64,000 nt of DNA from an uncultured Planctomycetia bacterium (GCA_903929765.1 CAIYVX010000094.1:1-64000); one strand, 5' to 3'; positions 1 to 11,090 are shown, numbered from the stretch's first letter. The notes: generated by a model from the sequence alone, not told the origin. Translations and numbers: made by a program.

Positions 1-354
1 ATCGAACACAGTCGCTCTCCCGAGGGAGAGGGGTGAAGAAGAAAAAGAAGAAGAAACAAAAGAAGAAGCGTTTTGTCGTCGCCGCGCGACCAGCCCTAAA
101 AGGGCTGGCCTGAACCCCGGCAGGGCCGGGGCAAAGCCCGCTGAAGCGGGCTGAACGGCAACAACAGAAACAACAGCAACAACAGAAGAAAAAACGGCGT
201 CCCCCAGCAGTGCCGGGGGCTTCAAAAGAAGAAACAACAACAGAAACAAAAACAGCAAAAGAAACAACCGGACAGGGCAGAGCCCTGTCCCCACGAAAGA
301 AAGAAAAACAACAGCAGGGCAGAGATAAACTCTGCCCCTACGAACAACAAAACA
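1..354. repeat. Intergenic palindromic-repeat mosaic at the left edge
   Basis: No credible gene is present. The stretch is built from short palindromes separated by T-poor AAG/AAC-rich linkers: a CTCTCCC/GGGAGAG hairpin near 15-33, nested arms AGCCC/GGGCT, CCCCGGC/GCCGGGG and AGCCCGC/GCGGGCT between about 92 and 155, a CCCCC/GGGGG element near 200-220, and the perfect arms GGACAGGGC (270-278) and GCCCTGTCC (282-290). The last hairpin recurs at 2898-2918 and 27044-27064. A 62-codon open frame across it is only the repetitive linker. Confidence 0.8.
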
Positions 355-2862
<2,508 letters not shown>

Positions 2863-2869
2863 TTATTCA

Positions 2870-2952
2870 AAAAGAAGAAACAACAAAAGAAACAACCGGA
2901 CAGGGCAGAGCCCTGTCCCTACGAACAGCAACGGCAAGAACAACAGAAACGG
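2870..2952. repeat. Intergenic hairpin repeat (GGACAGGGC family)
   Basis: Perfect 9-bp arms GGACAGGGC (2898-2906) and GCCCTGTCC (2910-2918) with an AGA loop, followed by CTACGA and flanked by AAG/AAC-rich linkers. The same unit is at 270-290 and 27044-27064. It separates gyrB from the DUF721 gene and could form a transcript hairpin. Confidence 0.8.
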
Positions 2953-2960
2953 CTGACGGC

Positions 2961-3254
2961 CTACTTTTTGACCATGCCGGGGCGGAACTTGATGTCCTGA
3001 ATAAAGACGCCGTGCACGGCGGATTGCAGATGCGAGAGCAGTTCTAGTTTGCGGAAGTTGTTCAGTTCCGAGAGCAGGACGGAGCTATCGACGACAAAGA
3101 CGGCGACGCCTTTCTTGAGCGAATCGAGCCGCGTGTGGCCGGCGGCGGGTCCAAGGGCGGCACGCCAGACGGTTTCGACCTCGGCCAGTTGGAGGCGACC
3201 GGCCAAGGCGGTGGTTTTGAGGTAGCGGGTGAGGATGTCTCCGAACAGTTCCAT
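2961..3254 (-). CDS. DUF721/DciA-like protein
   Basis: Short protein (97 residues from the chosen start) with the DUF721 pattern: an early helix, a central W-x-x-A-LG-x-x-A segment (VWRAALGPAAGHT), then the alternating strand VAVFVVDSSVLLSELN and a helix. Bacterial DciA (DUF721) loads the replicative helicase, and these genes often sit between dnaN/recF and gyrB, exactly as here. The open frame continues 12 codons further upstream, but that extension is translated from an intergenic repeat, so the ATG at 3254 is preferred. No clear Shine-Dalgarno is visible there. It may be translated by coupling, or the family assignment may be only distant. Confidence 0.7.
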   Translation of the reverse strand: MELFGDILTRYLKTTALAGRLQLAEVETVWRAALGPAAGHTRLDSLKKGVAVFVVDSSVLLSELNNFRKLELLSHLQSAVHGVFIQDIKFRPGMVKK

Positions 3255-3261
3255 AAAAACG

Positions 3262-3405
3262 GCAGGCTTCAGACCTAAGGCTTCAGGCACAGAAGAAAAA
3301 GAAGAAAAAACAGCCCTTAATCCAAGGTTTATTCTTCATGGCCACGCTTCGCGTGGACCATGCCACCCACCGTTTGGGGTGGGCGGAGAAGAAACAACAA
3401 CGAAA
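3262..3405. repeat. Intergenic repeat block (TTCAGG and CATGGCCACG families)
   Basis: Contains the TTCAGACCTAAGGCTTCAGG element with an AAG-rich tail, then CATGGCCACG-CTTCGCGTGG-ACCATGCCACC, a hairpin family also found near 4588, 6552, 9034, 13803, 21589 and 47542. The block lies between dnaN and the DUF721 gene and pads that gene's open frame upstream. Confidence 0.75.
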
Positions 3406-3408
3406 CCC

Positions 3409-4515
3409 TTACGGGATGTTGACGGGCATGATGACGTGGGTGTAGAGGGCGCCCTCGCGGATCAGGCCGGGCTTGTTGGCGCTCTTGAGCTGGAGCGTGA
3501 AGGTTTCGGCTTCGATAACCTTCAGGACGTCGATGACAAAGAAGGGGTTGAAGGCGATTTCGAATTCCTTGTCGGGAGATTCGAGGGCGGCCTTGAAGGT
3601 GATGCGGGCTTCGCCCATTTCGGGGGCGCGGCTGGAGAGGATGCACTCGCCCTTTTTGAACTCGATCCGCACGCCGCGCGATTCCTCGTTGGTGAGGACG
3701 GAGGCCTGGCGCATGGCGGTGAGGAATTCGGAGGTCTTGAGTTCGACCTTTTTGTCGCAGTCCTGAGGGATCACGTCTTCGTACTTCGGGAAGTGGCCGT
3801 CGACGAGGCGGGAATAGATCACGGTGTCGCCGGCCTTGACGAGAATCTGCTTTTCGCCGACCTGAATCTGGGCGGTTTCCTGGCCGGCCAGGGCGCGTTC
3901 GATGAGGTGCATGGCTTTGGTGGGAACGATGGCGGAGACCTGGCCGGAACTCTTGCCGCCCTTGCACTCGCCCTTGCCGACGGCGAGACGGTGGCCGTCG
4001 GTGGCGACGAGGCGGATTTCCTTGCCGCGCACTTCCCAGAGGACGCCGTTGAGGGCGTAGCGGGCGGCTTCGCGGGCGGCGGCGAAGACGGTTTTGTGAA
4101 TCATGCCGAGTAGTTTGGCGGCTTCGATTTCGGTAGCGCCGGCGGCTTCGAATTCCGGGACGGTGGGGAAATCGGCGGGGTCATCGCCGAGGATGGTGAA
4201 GCTGCTGCCGTCGGATTCGATCTGGACTTTTTTGTCGGTCGATTTAAGCGAGACCTTTTCGCAACTGAGTTCTTTGAGGATGGCCCCGACACGTTCGGCG
4301 GAAAGGAGGGCGACGCCGGGTTCGCCGACTTCAAGGCCGGCGGAGAGAATAATTCGGACGCCGACTTCAAGGTCGGTGGCGAGGAGGCTCAAGGTTTTTT
4401 TGGTGGCCTCAATGCGGACGCATTGGAGAGCGGGCTTGGGACTGCGCGGAGAGACAACGCCCTGGGCTGTTTGAAAAGCCTCACTGAGAATCGCACGATC
4501 GCACAGAACTTTCAT
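3409..4515 (-). CDS. dnaN: DNA polymerase III beta subunit (sliding clamp)
   Basis: The 368-residue length matches the three-domain beta clamp that encircles DNA and tethers polymerase III. The start MKVLCDRAILSEAFQTAQGVV is typical, the centre has the family sequence EVRGKEIRLVATDGHRLAV, and the protein ends with HVIMPVNIP, the equivalent of the usual (L)PMRL C-terminus, altered here. A GGAGG sits about 7 bases before the ATG. It lies downstream of dnaA on the same strand with the candidate origin between them. Confidence 0.96.
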   Translation of the reverse strand: MKVLCDRAILSEAFQTAQGVVSPRSPKPALQCVRIEATKKTLSLLATDLEVGVRIILSAGLEVGEPGVALLSAERVGAILKELSCEKVSLKSTDKKVQIESDGSSFTILGDDPADFPTVPEFEAAGATEIEAAKLLGMIHKTVFAAAREAARYALNGVLWEVRGKEIRLVATDGHRLAVGKGECKGGKSSGQVSAIVPTKAMHLIERALAGQETAQIQVGEKQILVKAGDTVIYSRLVDGHFPKYEDVIPQDCDKKVELKTSEFLTAMRQASVLTNEESRGVRIEFKKGECILSSRAPEMGEARITFKAALESPDKEFEIAFNPFFVIDVLKVIEAETFTLQLKSANKPGLIREGALYTHVIMPVNIP

Positions 4516-4659
4516 GACTGACCTCCGAAGGTTTGATAATGTCGGGCCAGGGCCCGACCTACATTATTCTTGGGTAGTTTACTATTCATGGCCTGTCTTC
4601 GCCAGACCATGCCACCCGACGTTTTTGGTTTTCGGGAAAGAAAAGACAAACAGGCAGGC

Positions 4660-4930
4660 GCTCCCGAGAACGCCTTTATTACCTATTCTTTAAAAGGTCA
4701 TCATAACCACCATAAGGCCTGTTGGAAAGTGGAAAAGTATTTTCTATCCACCGTGTAAGTCGAGGCACAAAAAGACGTTAAGAACGGAACAAAAAAAACT
4801 TTCCACCACAAAAAGCCTGTTAACAACCCGGGGTGCGGAACAGAGACGAACTGTGGTTAATTTTGCGGTAAGTTCGAGAACGGCGACAGCGCTGTGAAGC
4901 GGCGAAGATGAGTGACAGGTTGTACACAGG
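4660..4930. other. Candidate chromosomal replication origin (oriC)
   Basis: The 510-bp space between dnaA and dnaN contains the only long AT-rich, non-repeat sequence of the cluster. Sites close to the DnaA box TTATCCACA: CTATCCACC at 4744-4752 (7/9), CTTTCCACC at 4799-4807, the complement of TTAACCACA at 4852-4860 (8/9), and TTGTACACA at 4920-4928 (8/9 to TTATACACA). An A-run at 4786-4798 could belong to the unwinding element. The dnaA-dnaN interval is a classical oriC location. No perfect box is present, so the assignment rests on context plus clustering. Repeats flank it at 4540-4620 and 4930-5012. Confidence 0.6.
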
Positions 4931-5012
4931 AACGGCAGGCTTCAGACCTCAGGCTTTAGGCTTCAGGCGCAACAGAAGAAAAAGCAGAAACAGAAGCAGA
5001 AGAAACAACAGC
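4930..5012. repeat. Intergenic TTCAGG repeat with AAG-rich tail
   Basis: Tandem related words CTTCAGACCTCAGGCTTTAGGCTTCAGG followed by an AAG/AAC-rich linker, directly downstream of the dnaA stop codon. It is the same family as at 3268, 8953, 20132 and 29099. Confidence 0.7.
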
Positions 5013-5025
5013 AACGCCCTCGCGA

Positions 5026-6372
5026 TCAGGCGGGAGGGAGTGAAGAACCGGAGCGGATTTCTGTGGTGAGGGCGGCGATGGTGGCTTTGAGGTCTTCGTT
5101 GGCGGCGACGTCCTCGGTGATTTTTCGTTCGGCGTGAAGGACGGTGGTGTGGTCGCGTCCGCCGAAGTAGCCGCCGATTTCTTCGAGACTCAGGTCGGTC
5201 AGGCGGCGGGCCAGATACATGGCGACCTGACGGGGCAGGGCGACGGAGCGGCTCCGTTTTTTGCTCTGGAGTTCGGAGATGCGGATGGAGTAGCGGCGGA
5301 CGACGGCGTCGATGATTTCGGCGACGGTGATTTCGCGGGCGGACTTGGGGGCGGTGTCGGCGAGGAGGTTGCGAACCATTTCGACGGAGAGTTTGGCGCC
5401 GGCGAGGCGGCATTCGGCGGCGACGCGAGTGACGGCGCCTTCGAGTTCGCGGATGTTGTTGTCGTGGGTCTGGGCGATGTAGCGGAGGATGTCGTCGGGG
5501 AGTTCGAGGCCCTGCTGGCGGGCTTTTTTGCCGAGGATGGCGACGCGGGTCTCGAAGTCGGGGCGGTCGAGGCGGGCGACGAGGCCCCACTTGAAGCGGG
5601 AGACGAGGCGCTCTTCGAGGTGGGGAATTTCCTGGGGGGCGGAGTCGCTGGAGAGGATGACCTGTTTCTGGGATTGGTAGAGGGTGTTGAAGGTGTGGAA
5701 AAATTCTTCCTGGGTGCGTTCCTTGTCGGCGAGGAAGTGGATGTCGTCGATGACGAGGATGTCGATGTGGCGGTAGTGGAAGCGGAAGCGTTCGAGGTCG
5801 CCGCGCTCGACGGCGGCGATGAATTGGTTGACGAAGGATTCGCAGGAGAGGTAGAGGATTTTGGCGTCGCGGCGGCGGTCGAGGAGTCGGTGGCAGGTGG
5901 CCTGGAGGAGGTGCGATTTACCGAGGCCGACGGTGCCGTGGAGGAAGAGCGGGTTGTAGGCCTGGCCAGGGGCATCGCAGACGGCGACGCAGGCGGCGTG
6001 GGCGAGGCGGTTGTTTTCGGCGACGACGAGGTTCTCGAAGGTGTAGTTGGGATTGAGGCGGACCTGCTCTTCCGGTTCGGTCCGGGCGCGGCGGATGAAG
6101 GGGAGGTCGAGCTGGCCGGCGTCGTTCGGGCCGACGAGGCGAACGTCGATGGGGCGGCCCCAGGCGCGGGAGGCGGCGCGGGAGAGGCGGCCGGAAAGCT
6201 CGCTGCGCATCGAGGCGGGCCAGTCGGCGGGGGCGGCAACGTCGAGACGTTCGGCGAGGAGTGTTTCGGGTTGGAGGGCGCCGAGCATGGCCTGAATCTC
6301 CGGGTCGTCGGCGACTTCCTGGCGGACCAGGTGGAGACAGGATTGCCAGGTTTCGGAATCGGTGAAGCTCAT
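5026..6372 (-). CDS. dnaA: Chromosomal replication initiator protein DnaA
   Basis: A 448-residue AAA+ initiator that binds DnaA boxes and opens oriC. Seen: an N-terminal domain starting MSFTDSETWQ, then NYTFENLVVAENN leading into the Walker A motif GTVGLGKS near residue 144 (most DnaA have GGVGLGKT, so two substitutions here), Walker B DDIHFLAD near 207, the arginine-bearing ELEGAVTRV, and domain IV with the signature GGRDHTTVLHA. A GAGG precedes the ATG. It is the first gene of the replication cluster, transcribed toward dnaN across the candidate origin. Confidence 0.97.
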   Translation of the reverse strand: MSFTDSETWQSCLHLVRQEVADDPEIQAMLGALQPETLLAERLDVAAPADWPASMRSELSGRLSRAASRAWGRPIDVRLVGPNDAGQLDLPFIRRARTEPEEQVRLNPNYTFENLVVAENNRLAHAACVAVCDAPGQAYNPLFLHGTVGLGKSHLLQATCHRLLDRRRDAKILYLSCESFVNQFIAAVERGDLERFRFHYRHIDILVIDDIHFLADKERTQEEFFHTFNTLYQSQKQVILSSDSAPQEIPHLEERLVSRFKWGLVARLDRPDFETRVAILGKKARQQGLELPDDILRYIAQTHDNNIRELEGAVTRVAAECRLAGAKLSVEMVRNLLADTAPKSAREITVAEIIDAVVRRYSIRISELQSKKRSRSVALPRQVAMYLARRLTDLSLEEIGGYFGGRDHTTVLHAERKITEDVAANEDLKATIAALTTEIRSGSSLPPA

Positions 6373-6461
6373 AGCGGCGGACCTCGTATTGTTTCGCTCC
6401 GGAGCGAGTTGTGCGGGGGGTTACTGTAGCATGGTGGGGCGGAAAGTCAAGGACGGCAGAA

Positions 6462-6612
6462 AACAGTCTTCAGTCCTCAGTTCCCAGTCCCCAGGCGCAG
6501 CAGAAGAAAAAGAAGAAAAAGAAAACAGCTTCCAGTTTGGGTGTCACACATTCATGGCCACGCGAAGCGTGGCCGTGCCACCCATGGTTAATATTTCCCC
6601 AAAAAAATAACA
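6462..6612. repeat. Intergenic repeat block upstream of dnaA
   Basis: TTCAG/CCCAG words followed by an AAG-rich run, then CATGGCCACGCGAAGCGTGG, a hairpin of the CATGGCCACG family. The block lies between the dnaA start and the stop of the serine hydrolase gene. No gene is seen. Confidence 0.7.
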
Positions 6613-6619
6613 ACGACAA

Positions 6620-7654
6620 TTATCCGACGATGGCGTCGCGGAAGAGGGCTAGGAAGGTGTCAAAAAGGTCGGTGTTGACGCGGATGTCGGTGCCCTGGCG
6701 GACGATAATCATGTTCCACGGCGGGATGATGAAACAGAAGTTGTTGCGGTTGGCCTGGCTGGCGAAGGTGTCGGCGGGGGCGGCGGGCCAATTGGGTTGG
6801 CCGGTGTGGGTGGGGGTGTTGATCCACCAGCCGAGGCCGTAGGCGCCAGGGAGTCGGTAATACCATTTGTCGGGCTGGTAGATGGGCAGGTCGCGGGGCA
6901 CCTGGTTGGTGAACATTTCTCGGACCCAGGATTCAGGGATGATCTGGCGGTCGTTCCAGCGGCCGCGATTGAGGAGGAGTGTGGCGAGTCGGGCCATTTC
7001 CCGGGCGGTGATCCAGACGCCCTTGTTCATCCAGCCGGAGCCGCCGCAAACGACGAGTCCGTTGACCTCGCCCCAGTCGCCCCAGGACCAGCGGTCGGGT
7101 CGCATGCCGATGGGGTCGGCGATGCGGCGCTTGAAGAGGTCGCGCAGGGGTTCGCCGGCGACGCGGGTGAGGACGTTGGCAAATTCGTCGGAGGCCCAGG
7201 AATAGTAGAAGCAGGCGCCGGGGGCGTGCAGGGGTTTATCCGGGAGGAAGGAGCTGTGTTCGGTTTGAACGTAGCCGGAGGTGAAGTTGGCGAACTGGCG
7301 GATGGTGACCTCGGGGTAGTATTGGCGGAGGTCGGGGCAAAAGTCGGCGGCGCGGGAGTCGAGGGTGCATTTGCCATCGTCGACGAGAAGGCCCAGGATG
7401 AGTCCAAGAAAAGCCTTGGTGCCGGACCAGATGTGGTGGAAGTTGTCGATGTCGGGTCCGTGCCAGACCAGGTAGCCGTGGCGGAGGACGAGACATTGGT
7501 CAACGCCGTCGCGGCCGGAGATTTTTTTGATCTGCTTGACGGCCTTGGCGAGTTTTTTGGGGTCGAGGCCCTGGGATTCGGGCGTGGCTTCGAGGAAGTC
7601 GGCGCCGGGAAGAAGTAGATCTTGTTGTATTTCGTTGGTTATTGTCTCGTCCAT
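6620..7654 (-). CDS. Serine beta-lactamase-like hydrolase (class C / PBP family)
   Basis: A 344-residue beta-lactamase-superfamily protein (Pfam Beta-lactamase type). The active-site tetrad is visible as SGTK at residues 77-80 (Ser nucleophile, Lys base), a Y-Y-S at 150-152 stands where the family has YxN, and HTG near 283 replaces the KTG box. No signal peptide or membrane segment is present, so it looks cytoplasmic, unlike true beta-lactamases. It probably acts as an esterase, amidase or D-aminopeptidase; the substrate cannot be told from sequence. It is a stand-alone gene flanked by repeats on both sides. Confidence 0.85.
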   Translation of the reverse strand: MDETITNEIQQDLLLPGADFLEATPESQGLDPKKLAKAVKQIKKISGRDGVDQCLVLRHGYLVWHGPDIDNFHHIWSGTKAFLGLILGLLVDDGKCTLDSRAADFCPDLRQYYPEVTIRQFANFTSGYVQTEHSSFLPDKPLHAPGACFYYSWASDEFANVLTRVAGEPLRDLFKRRIADPIGMRPDRWSWGDWGEVNGLVVCGGSGWMNKGVWITAREMARLATLLLNRGRWNDRQIIPESWVREMFTNQVPRDLPIYQPDKWYYRLPGAYGLGWWINTPTHTGQPNWPAAPADTFASQANRNNFCFIIPPWNMIIVRQGTDIRVNTDLFDTFLALFRDAIVG

Positions 7655-7704
7655 TATCTCACCTGATTAACTAAAGTCGGGTCAGGGCTCGTCCCAGAAA
7701 CAGC

Positions 7705-7808
7705 GAATATCCAACACCGAATAACCAATATCCAATCACCAAGTCAGACTCCGCGTGAGCCGTTTTTCACTTCATGATTGGATATTGGGTGTTGGATATT
7801 GGATATTT
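7705..7808. repeat. Inverted pair of ATATCCAA repeats
   Basis: Left copy 7705-7738 (GAATATCCAACACCGAATAA and on) and right copy 7775-7808 (TGATTGGATATTGGGTGTTG and on) are near reverse complements around a 36-base loop. A third copy lies at 12600-12640. Together they could form a long cruciform or hairpin between prfA and the serine hydrolase gene. Confidence 0.8.
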
Positions 7809-7838
7809 GCCGTTGTCCTTTCTGTGGACCAGAAAAAC

Positions 7839-8936
7839 CTACGCTTTATTCATATTGGCCAGCCGATCTTCGCGGTCGGCCATGCGCAGGGCGTTGATCA
7901 ATTCGTCGAGTCGGCCCTGCATGACATTGTCGAGGTTGTACACGGTAAAGCCGATGCGATGATCGGTCAAGCGGTTTTGGGGAAAATTGTAGGTGCGGAT
8001 GCGGGCGGAACGGTCGCCGGAGCCGACTTTGATGCGGCGGTCGGCTTCGCGGGCGGCGCGCTGCTGGGAGTCGTAGAAGTCGAAGACGCGGGAGCGCATG
8101 ATGCGCATGGCGGACTCGCGGTTCTGGTGCTGGCTGCGCGAGTCGCGCATGGAGACGACGATGCCGGAAGGAATGTGGGTCATGCGGATGGCGGAGGAGA
8201 CTTTGTTGACGTTCTGGCCGCCGGGGCCGGAGGAGCGGATGGCCTCGATTTCGAGGTCTTCGGGTTTGATCGTGACGTCGAGTTCTTCTGGTTCGGGCAT
8301 GACGGCGACGGTGGCGGCGGAGGTGTGGATGCGGCCCTGGGCTTCGGTTTCGGGGACGCGCTGGACGCGGTGGCCGCCGGACTCGAAGGCCAGGTCGCGG
8401 TAGCAGCCGTCGCCTTCGACGGAGATGGAGACCTCGCGGAAACCGCCGAGGTCGGAGGGGCTGGAGTCCATGATTTCGAATTTCCAGCCGCGGCCCTGGC
8501 AGAACATGCGGTACATTTCCAGGAGGTCGCCGGCAAAGAGGGCGGCCTCGTCGCCGCCGGTGCCGGCGCGGATTTCGAGGATGAGGCTGGGGGCGTCGAG
8601 GCGTTCTTCGCCTTCCAGGACCATTTCGCGGAGGGCTTCGAGGCGGCGCGTTTCGTCGGCCTGGAGTTCGGCGGCTTCGCCTTGGGCCATTTCGCGCATT
8701 TCGGGGTCGTCGGCCTCGCGGGCGATGGTTTCAGCTTCCTCGCGGCGGCGCATGGTGTCGCGGTAGGCGCGGTAAGGTTCGACGTAGCGGATGAGCCGGC
8801 CGCGCTCGCGCATTAATGTTTGCAGGCGCGCCCCGACGGAGGCGACCTCGGGGGTGGAGACGAGGGCGTCGATTTCTTCCATGCGGCGGGACATGGCGTC
8901 GAGAGAATCGAGATAGCCCACGCGCTTTTCGGCCAT
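7839..8936 (-). CDS. prfA: Peptide chain release factor 1
   Basis: RF1 recognises UAA/UAG and triggers hydrolysis of peptidyl-tRNA. The 365-residue length is normal. The catalytic GGQ is in SSGPGGQNVNK, and the codon-recognition loop reads RVPETEAQGRIHTS, giving a PxT tripeptide of PET (E. coli PAT, B. subtilis PVT). The P-x-T form separates it from RF2, which has SPF. A GGAG precedes the ATG. It lies downstream of rpmE on the same strand. No prmC is adjacent, although the methylase that modifies its GGQ is encoded at 19771. Confidence 0.96.
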   Translation of the reverse strand: MAEKRVGYLDSLDAMSRRMEEIDALVSTPEVASVGARLQTLMRERGRLIRYVEPYRAYRDTMRRREEAETIAREADDPEMREMAQGEAAELQADETRRLEALREMVLEGEERLDAPSLILEIRAGTGGDEAALFAGDLLEMYRMFCQGRGWKFEIMDSSPSDLGGFREVSISVEGDGCYRDLAFESGGHRVQRVPETEAQGRIHTSAATVAVMPEPEELDVTIKPEDLEIEAIRSSGPGGQNVNKVSSAIRMTHIPSGIVVSMRDSRSQHQNRESAMRIMRSRVFDFYDSQQRAAREADRRIKVGSGDRSARIRTYNFPQNRLTDHRIGFTVYNLDNVMQGRLDELINALRMADREDRLANMNKA

Positions 8937-8949
8937 TAGTTACTCCAAC

Positions 8950-9115
8950 AGCAGGCTTAAGACCTAAGGCCTTAGGCGCTGCAGAAGAAAAAGAAGAAAA
9001 GGCAACCGCCTCCAGGTCGGGCTTCTTCTCTTCATGGCCACGCTTCGCGTGGACCATGCCACCCGGCAGCAAGGGCGGGGGAGAAGAAACAACAACGTCA
9101 ACAAAAACAAAATGG
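8950..9115. repeat. Intergenic repeat block between rpmE and prfA
   Basis: TTAAGACCTAAGGCCTTAGG element plus AAG-rich linker, then the hairpin CATGGCCACG/CTTCGCGTGG at about 9034-9060, then AAC-rich sequence. No gene is visible. Confidence 0.7.
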
Positions 9116-9160
9116 GCGGTCGTGCCCGGTGGACACGCGCCGCCCTGAGATTTTGCGTCG

Positions 9161-9424
9161 CTACTTGGACTGGGCTGCGGCCGGAGCTTTTTTGTCGGCG
9201 GCGGCAGGTTTGGCATCCTTGCGTTTGTCCCAGTTGTACTTCTTGGTGAATTTTTCGACGCGGCCGGCGGTGTCGATCAGCTTCTGGGCCCCGGTGAAGA
9301 AGGGGTGGCAGGCCGAGCAGATTTCGACGTTGATCTTGGGGAGAGTCGCGCGGGTCTTGAAAGTCTGGCCGCAACCGCAGGTGACGGTGCACTCGACGTA
9401 CTTGGGATGGATTTCCTTCTTCAC
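9161..9424 (-). CDS. rpmE: 50S ribosomal protein L31 (zinc-binding form)
   Basis: Starting at the GTG at 9424 the protein begins MKKEIHPKY, the standard L31 N-terminus, and is 87 residues long. An AAGGAG lies 7 bases upstream; the longer open frame upstream is not supported. CxC (TCGCGQTF) and CSAC supply the zinc ligands of the C+ type. The C-terminus is extended by an alanine/lysine-rich tail ([19 protein letters not shown]), a moderate elaboration. The order rpmE-prfA is common in bacteria. Confidence 0.95.
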   Translation of the reverse strand: MKKEIHPKYVECTVTCGCGQTFKTRATLPKINVEICSACHPFFTGAQKLIDTAGRVEKFTKKYNWDKRKDAKPAAADKKAPAAAQSK

Positions 9425-9522
9425 GGCAACGCTCCTTAGTTTTGAACCCCGAGGGATTCGGAACGCGGCATTGTAGGCTGCGGGGACGGGAAATGCAAGC
9501 ATTTTCGGGAAACAGCGATAGG

Positions 9523-9951
9523 CTAGCTGGTCACAACAGTCCAGCGGACAAATCGGGGGTGTTGGTTGTAGCCGGTCCATGGAGGGTCGGGCTGAAAATC
9601 GGCGGTGGCTTTCACGGCACGCCGCGGATCGGTTTTGAGCCGCTTCTCAAGGATGAGTTGTATCTCTTCGTGGCGCGGCTGGTCCTGAGCAAGGCATTGC
9701 GTTCTGCTGACGGTTACTCCAGAGTAATAAGCCGCTTGCCACCTCTGCCAGATAGCCCAGTCCTCCAAAGCCAACTTGAACGTCTCGTCGTCGATTGGGG
9801 TCAACATATATACCGAGGAATACTCGTCCGCCTCCTCGTCGAATATGAGTTCGTAGAGGTGTGGGGAGCCGTGAAAGTCCGCGATGCCAAGTCGCGGCCC
9901 GTCGTAGTAGTCGGACATCGTGTGAACGGTTTCAAAGCCATCGTTGCTCAT
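9523..9951 (-). CDS. Conserved hypothetical protein
   Basis: A 142-residue soluble protein of unknown function, rich in aromatic and acidic residues ([30 protein letters not shown]). It reads as a coherent globular protein, with GAGG before the ATG and no signal peptide or membrane segment. The pattern of a short immunity-like or regulatory protein is possible but not demonstrable. It lies between rpmE and dinD on the same strand, with no overlap. Confidence 0.7.
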   Translation of the reverse strand: MSNDGFETVHTMSDYYDGPRLGIADFHGSPHLYELIFDEEADEYSSVYMLTPIDDETFKLALEDWAIWQRWQAAYYSGVTVSRTQCLAQDQPRHEEIQLILEKRLKTDPRRAVKATADFQPDPPWTGYNQHPRFVRWTVVTS

Positions 9952-10065
9952 GGTTGCTCGCCTCTTTGGGTTATTGCGATCCCGAGATTCGCTTGCGCTT
10001 GGGGTGTTCTGGTTTGTGGGCGGAGTCGGGGTAGGCGGCGCCGTCGTGCATAAAGCCTAACGACC

Positions 10066-10932
10066 TCACTCTTTAATCTCCGCCGGCCCTTCCAACCTTT
10101 CCACCTGCCGGGGCAGTTTCTTCTGTTCGGAGTCAAGTCGGCGCTCGACCTTCTTCACATCTTCGGCGGGAGGCAGGGCTTCGGGCACGATTCCCCTGTT
10201 CACTAATAGCCCACGAACCTCCTGGTTGTTCTTTATGTGTTCGCCGGTGATGGCTGATTCGGCCTGGAGACTGTTTTGCTTGATATTGAAGTTGGTGATC
10301 TCGTTGGCAAAATCCTTGGCCTTGATGGTGATAACCGGAAGGAAGTCGGCCAAGGCCCGCCCTTTTGGCACGCGGAGTTTATTCTTCATATCTTGCGTGG
10401 AACGTCCGCCGAAGAGCGCCATGTCGCCCTTGCTGCGAATTCGCCCGAAGCTTTCGTTGTCGTGTAGCCGTTCAAAGATGATGCCCGACAACTCTTTCTC
10501 TGATCTGGTCAGCTTGCGGCGAGCACTCACTCGTTCGGCCTCGGCCAAGCGCTTTACGATAATCTCTTGCTTGCGGGTCTGGACGGCAAAGTAGGTCTGT
10601 GCAAAGGCGATTTGTTCCTTGGTCGGGTCGCCATTCTGGGCGATCAAGTAGCAGGCATACCTCGTCAAGGCGATGTCTTGAACCACACGCTTGGCCCCGG
10701 AGCCGAGAACGACCATTTTCGTGATATCACGAAAATGGTCGGCTACATCGTTACCTGAGTTCCTACAAGCGGTTACGGCCTTGTCTACGACTTTGGCAAA
10801 GTTCTCCCATTTCGCGTAACCAAGTAGCATTTGGAGGTCTCTCGCGCACCAGAACTCGACGCCGCTTTCTGGAAATTGCCGGACCATGTCTTCAAAGCTG
10901 GTGTGCAGTCGGACGACGATTTCCCTGTCCAT
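10066..10932 (-). CDS. dinD: DNA damage-inducible protein D-like (DinD/BRO-N)
   Basis: A 288-residue DinD-family protein. A BRO-N-like N-terminal domain (FWCARDLQMLLGYAKWENF) is followed by the family hallmark DHFRDITKMV, then RYACYLIAQNGDP, AQTYFAVQTRKQE and a C-terminal FNIKQ...GEHIKNN...VR segment. E. coli DinD inhibits RecA strand exchange and is SOS-induced; the same role here is inferred. GGAG precedes the ATG, and a good sigma-70 promoter lies 45-73 bases upstream. The gene carries a perfect 32-bp palindrome inside the hallmark coding region (see separate entry). It looks like an accessory gene, and no partner gene is evident. Confidence 0.88.
   Translation of the reverse strand: MDREIVVRLHTSFEDMVRQFPESGVEFWCARDLQMLLGYAKWENFAKVVDKAVTACRNSGNDVADHFRDITKMVVLGSGAKRVVQDIALTRYACYLIAQNGDPTKEQIAFAQTYFAVQTRKQEIIVKRLAEAERVSARRKLTRSEKELSGIIFERLHDNESFGRIRSKGDMALFGGRSTQDMKNKLRVPKGRALADFLPVITIKAKDFANEITNFNIKQNSLQAESAITGEHIKNNQEVRGLLVNRGIVPEALPPAEDVKKVERRLDSEQKKLPRQVERLEGPAEIKE
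10710..10741. repeat. Perfect 32-bp palindrome inside dinD
   Basis: Arms CGACCATTTTCGTGAT and its exact complement meet without a loop at 10725/10726. Because the sequence is self-complementary, both strands read HFRDITKMV, the DinD signature. A close, imperfect relative lies in the upstream non-coding region at 11043-11070. Confidence 0.95.
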
Positions 10933-10976
10933 AGCCTATTCTCCTATTAACCAAACAAAACCCTACCAAGAATACT

Positions 10977-11005
10977 ATTGTCGGAATCCAGATAGTGAGT
11001 GTCAA
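10977..11005 (-). promoter_or_regulatory. Sigma-70-type promoter of dinD
   Basis: On the minus strand TTGACA (11000-11005) and GACAAT (10977-10982) are separated by 17 bases. A start of transcription near 10970 would leave a leader of about 38 bases carrying the GGAG ribosome site before the ATG at 10932. Confidence 0.7.
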
Positions 11006-11042
11006 TGGGCTATTTTGCGGAATAGTCGCAGGGTACGCGGCG

Positions 11043-11070
11043 ACCATTTTCCTGATGTCAGGAAAATGGT
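11043..11070. repeat. Stand-alone DinD-type palindrome upstream of dinD
   Basis: ACCATTTTCCTGA (11043-11055), TG, then the perfect complement (11058-11070). It encodes HFP-D-I/V-RKMV on both strands, matching the DinD hallmark, yet lies about 110 bases upstream of the dinD start, between dinD and der, in no recognisable gene. Confidence 0.9.
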
Positions 11071-11090
11071 TCCTCTGCTTTATAGCGGCC

